Source of the DNA: Wenzhouxiangella limi
GTDB taxonomy: Bacteria > Pseudomonadota > Gammaproteobacteria > Xanthomonadales > Wenzhouxiangellaceae
Reading direction: 5' to 3'
Assembly (NCBI RefSeq): GCF_010499265.1
Contig: NZ_JAAGSC010000031.1
Location: 372,001 to 436,000 of the forward strand
DNA: 64,000 nucleotides
Shown: positions 62,550 through 64,000 of the stretch, piece by piece
Numbering within the stretch: the first letter of the stretch is position 1
How the letters are laid out: each line of letters starts with the position of its first letter
Translations under genes and position numbers: made by a program
Notes under the pieces: model-generated
Told to the model about the DNA's origin: nothing
What the model saw: the letters and a program-made list of their open reading frames with translations, nothing else
Databases searched by the model: none

Positions 62550-64000
62550 ATGTCCTCGAAAGCCCGCGACAAAGGTCAGGACAGTGGCCACGACAATCGT
62601 CACGACAATCGCCACGACAATCGTTCCTGCAAACACTGGCAGATCGAGCATGATCTCGATGATATCGCCTGGTTGACCCTTGATCACGGCGATGAAAAGG
62701 TCAACAGCCTCGGTACCGAGGTGCTCGCCGAGCTTGATGTGCTGATCGGCGAGCTCGAAAAGACACCGCCTGCCGGCCTGGTCATGACCTCGGGCAAGCG
62801 CGGCAGCTTTATCGTTGGCGCCGACGTTCGCGAATTTGATGCCACCACGGATGTTGACGTGCTGGCATACAACGTGCGCAGGGTTCACGACCTTTTTGAG
62901 CGTATCGAGCAGCTCGATTTTCCAACCGTGGTCGCTTTCGAGGGGTACTGCCTGGGTGGCGGCCTCGAACTGGCGCTGTGCTTCGACTGGCGCATTGCCC
63001 TGGATGCCGATCACACCCGCATCGGCTTCCCCGAGGTCAATCTGGGGATCTACCCCGGGTTCGGGGGCTCCGGCCGTGCGATTTCGGCCATGGGCGGGCT
63101 CAAGGCCATGCAGATCATGCTCACCGGCCGCATGCTCAGAGCACGTGCAGCCCGCGGCATGGGACTGGTGGATCAAACCGTCGACATCCACGGTTCCCTG
63201 CGCTGGGCCGCCCGTAACGCCGTATTGCGAGGCAAGCGCCACAAGCGGCCCGGTCTTGTGGACCGGCTGACGACGATTGCTCCGGCGCGCAAGCTGCTGG
63301 CCGCGCAGATGCGCAAGCAGACCGCTGCCAAGGCAAAGCGCGACCACTATCCGGCGCCCTACGAGCTCATCGATGCCTTCGAGGCCGCGGGCAACGACCA
63401 GGCGGGCATGATCCGCCTGGAAGCGGAGAAGGTGCCGCGTCTCCTCGCTGGCGACACCTCGCGCAACCTGCGCCGGGTCTTCCGTCTCATGGAGCGACTC
63501 AAGGGACAGGGTCGTCGCTCGGATTTCAAGGCGCGCCGGGTTCATGTCATTGGGGCAGGCGTCATGGGCGGCGATATTGCGGCCTGGTGTGCCTCGCGCG
63601 GGCTGGAAGTCACGCTGCAGGACCGCGAGATGAAATATGTCGAGCCGGCGATCAAGCGCGCCGAGCGCCTGTTCCGCCGCAAGTTCAAAAAGCCCGAAGC
63701 CTTGGCCGCCGCGCGGCAACGCCTGGTCGCCGACGTCGATGGCCAGGCTGTACCCCGAGCCGACGTGATCATCGAGGCCATCTTCGAAAACCGGGACGCC
63801 AAGCGCGAGCTGTTCGCCGCCCTCAAAGGACGGGTCGCCGAGCACGCCATCATCGCCACCAACACCTCCGCCATTCCGCTGAACGAACTGGCCGATGTGC
63901 TCGACGACCCCAGTCGTCTGATCGGCCTGCATTTCTTCAATCCCGTGGCAAAGATGCCCTTGGTCGAAGTCGTGCATGACCCCCGGAGCGCGCCAGAACG
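62550..64000 (+). CDS. FadJ-type enoyl-CoA hydratase / 3-hydroxyacyl-CoA dehydrogenase, N-terminal part
   Basis: At least 483 codons, running off the right edge. After an unusual N-terminus (three HDNR tetrapeptides) comes a crotonase domain: LTLDHGDEKVNSLGTEVL, SGKRGSFIVGADVREFD (oxyanion) and AFEGYCLGGGLELALCFDWR, then IGFPEVNLGIYPGFGGSGR. From about residue 330 a dehydrogenase domain starts with RRVHVIGAGVMGGDIAAWCA and IIATNTSAIPLNELADVL with RLIGLHFFNPVAKMPLVEV. It is a trifunctional-type beta-oxidation alpha subunit. No thiolase partner is visible here. Confidence 0.9.
   Translation, partial: MSSKARDKGQDSGHDNRHDNRHDNRSCKHWQIEHDLDDIAWLTLDHGDEKVNSLGTEVLAELDVLIGELEKTPPAGLVMTSGKRGSFIVGADVREFDATTDVDVLAYNVRRVHDLFERIEQLDFPTVVAFEGYCLGGGLELALCFDWRIALDADHTRIGFPEVNLGIYPGFGGSGRAISAMGGLKAMQIMLTGRMLRARAARGMGLVDQTVDIHGSLRWAARNAVLRGKRHKRPGLVDRLTTIAPARKLLAAQMRKQTAAKAKRDHYPAPYELIDAFEAAGNDQAGMIRLEAEKVPRLLAGDTSRNLRRVFRLMERLKGQGRRSDFKARRVHVIGAGVMGGDIAAWCASRGLEVTLQDREMKYVEPAIKRAERLFRRKFKKPEALAAARQRLVADVDGQAVPRADVIIEAIFENRDAKRELFAALKGRVAEHAIIATNTSAIPLNELADVLDDPSRLIGLHFFNPVAKMPLVEVVHDPRSAPE
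62589..62624 (+). repeat. Triple 12-base in-frame repeat (HDNR)
   Basis: CACGACAATCGT, CACGACAATCGC and CACGACAATCGT follow each other (62589-62624) with one base different. They encode three His-Asp-Asn-Arg units between a Ser/Gly/His/Asp-rich start and the crotonase domain. The near identity at the base level shows recent slippage rather than selected protein similarity. Confidence 0.85.

Noticed and set aside
62589-62624. CRISPR-like repeats
   Set aside because: Three contiguous 12-mers without spacers inside a coding frame; a slippage repeat.
61698-63977. 759-codon open frame on the minus strand opposite maf and the FadJ-type gene
   Set aside because: It is a GC-rich shadow frame: the plus strand carries full family motifs, and the antisense protein is His/Gln/Arg-rich without any fold signature.

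Overview
The window comes from a GC-rich gammaproteobacterium. The evidence is the complete yceD-rpmF-plsX-fabH-fabD-fabG-acpP-fabF-pabB-pabC-mltG-tmk-holB-pilZ block in gammaproteobacterial order, the trmL/gpsA/secB and gpmI-envC-yibQ blocks, cmoA/cmoB remnants, a GspA/GspB type II secretion pair and a split NrdJ. The gene set resembles the Xanthomonadales/Wenzhouxiangella part of the class, but that placement is inference. No rRNA, tRNA or CRISPR array was seen.

Left end (1-3450): a patchwork. It holds the start of an HlyD-type exporter adaptor, a SIMPL-domain gene without its 5' end, a cmoA 3' fragment fused head-to-head to it at about 1200, a frameshifted cmoB, and a purT with three frameshifts. 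cmoB and purT are joined tail-to-tail at about 2483. This is either a real rearrangement or an assembly fault.

3.6-8 kb: an accessory strip. A membrane-protein/XRE-regulator pair and a secreted alpha/beta hydrolase are followed by an IS91-family transposase remnant, a 57-bp inverted-repeat element, a RelE remnant and an apparently intact HigB/HigA-type toxin-antitoxin pair whose promoter carries a palindromic operator. An isolated 20-bp palindrome lies beyond it.

8-18.5 kb: a CpxRA-like two-component system with a Spy/CpxP-like protein, a lipoprotein, an NhaC antiporter and a HemN-family radical SAM protein. After these comes a three-gene Mo-bisPGD oxidoreductase operon (Tat-exported catalytic subunit, four-cluster Fe-S subunit, NrfD anchor). 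Its promoter carries a perfect FNR/Anr box in class II position, so it is probably an anaerobic respiratory reductase. Its substrate is not known.

18.5-37 kb: mostly housekeeping. It holds yajQ, the split B12-dependent ribonucleotide reductase (nrdJa-nrdJb) behind two NrdR-like boxes, trmL, gpsA, secB, a rhodanese, gpmI-envC-yibQ and an AbgT transporter. The gspA-gspB-rhomboid cluster and a bifunctional PutA follow.

37-50.6 kb: an aa3-type cytochrome c oxidase operon (DUF2244, coxB with fused cytochrome c, coxA, a 44-residue membrane protein, ctaG, coxC), an Lhr-type helicase, a small lipoprotein coupled to a GCS2-CBS fusion protein, fadD and dinB.

50.6-64 kb: the DNA replication, folate and fatty-acid synthesis block on the minus strand, then divergent maf and the start of a FadJ-type beta-oxidation protein that runs off the right edge.
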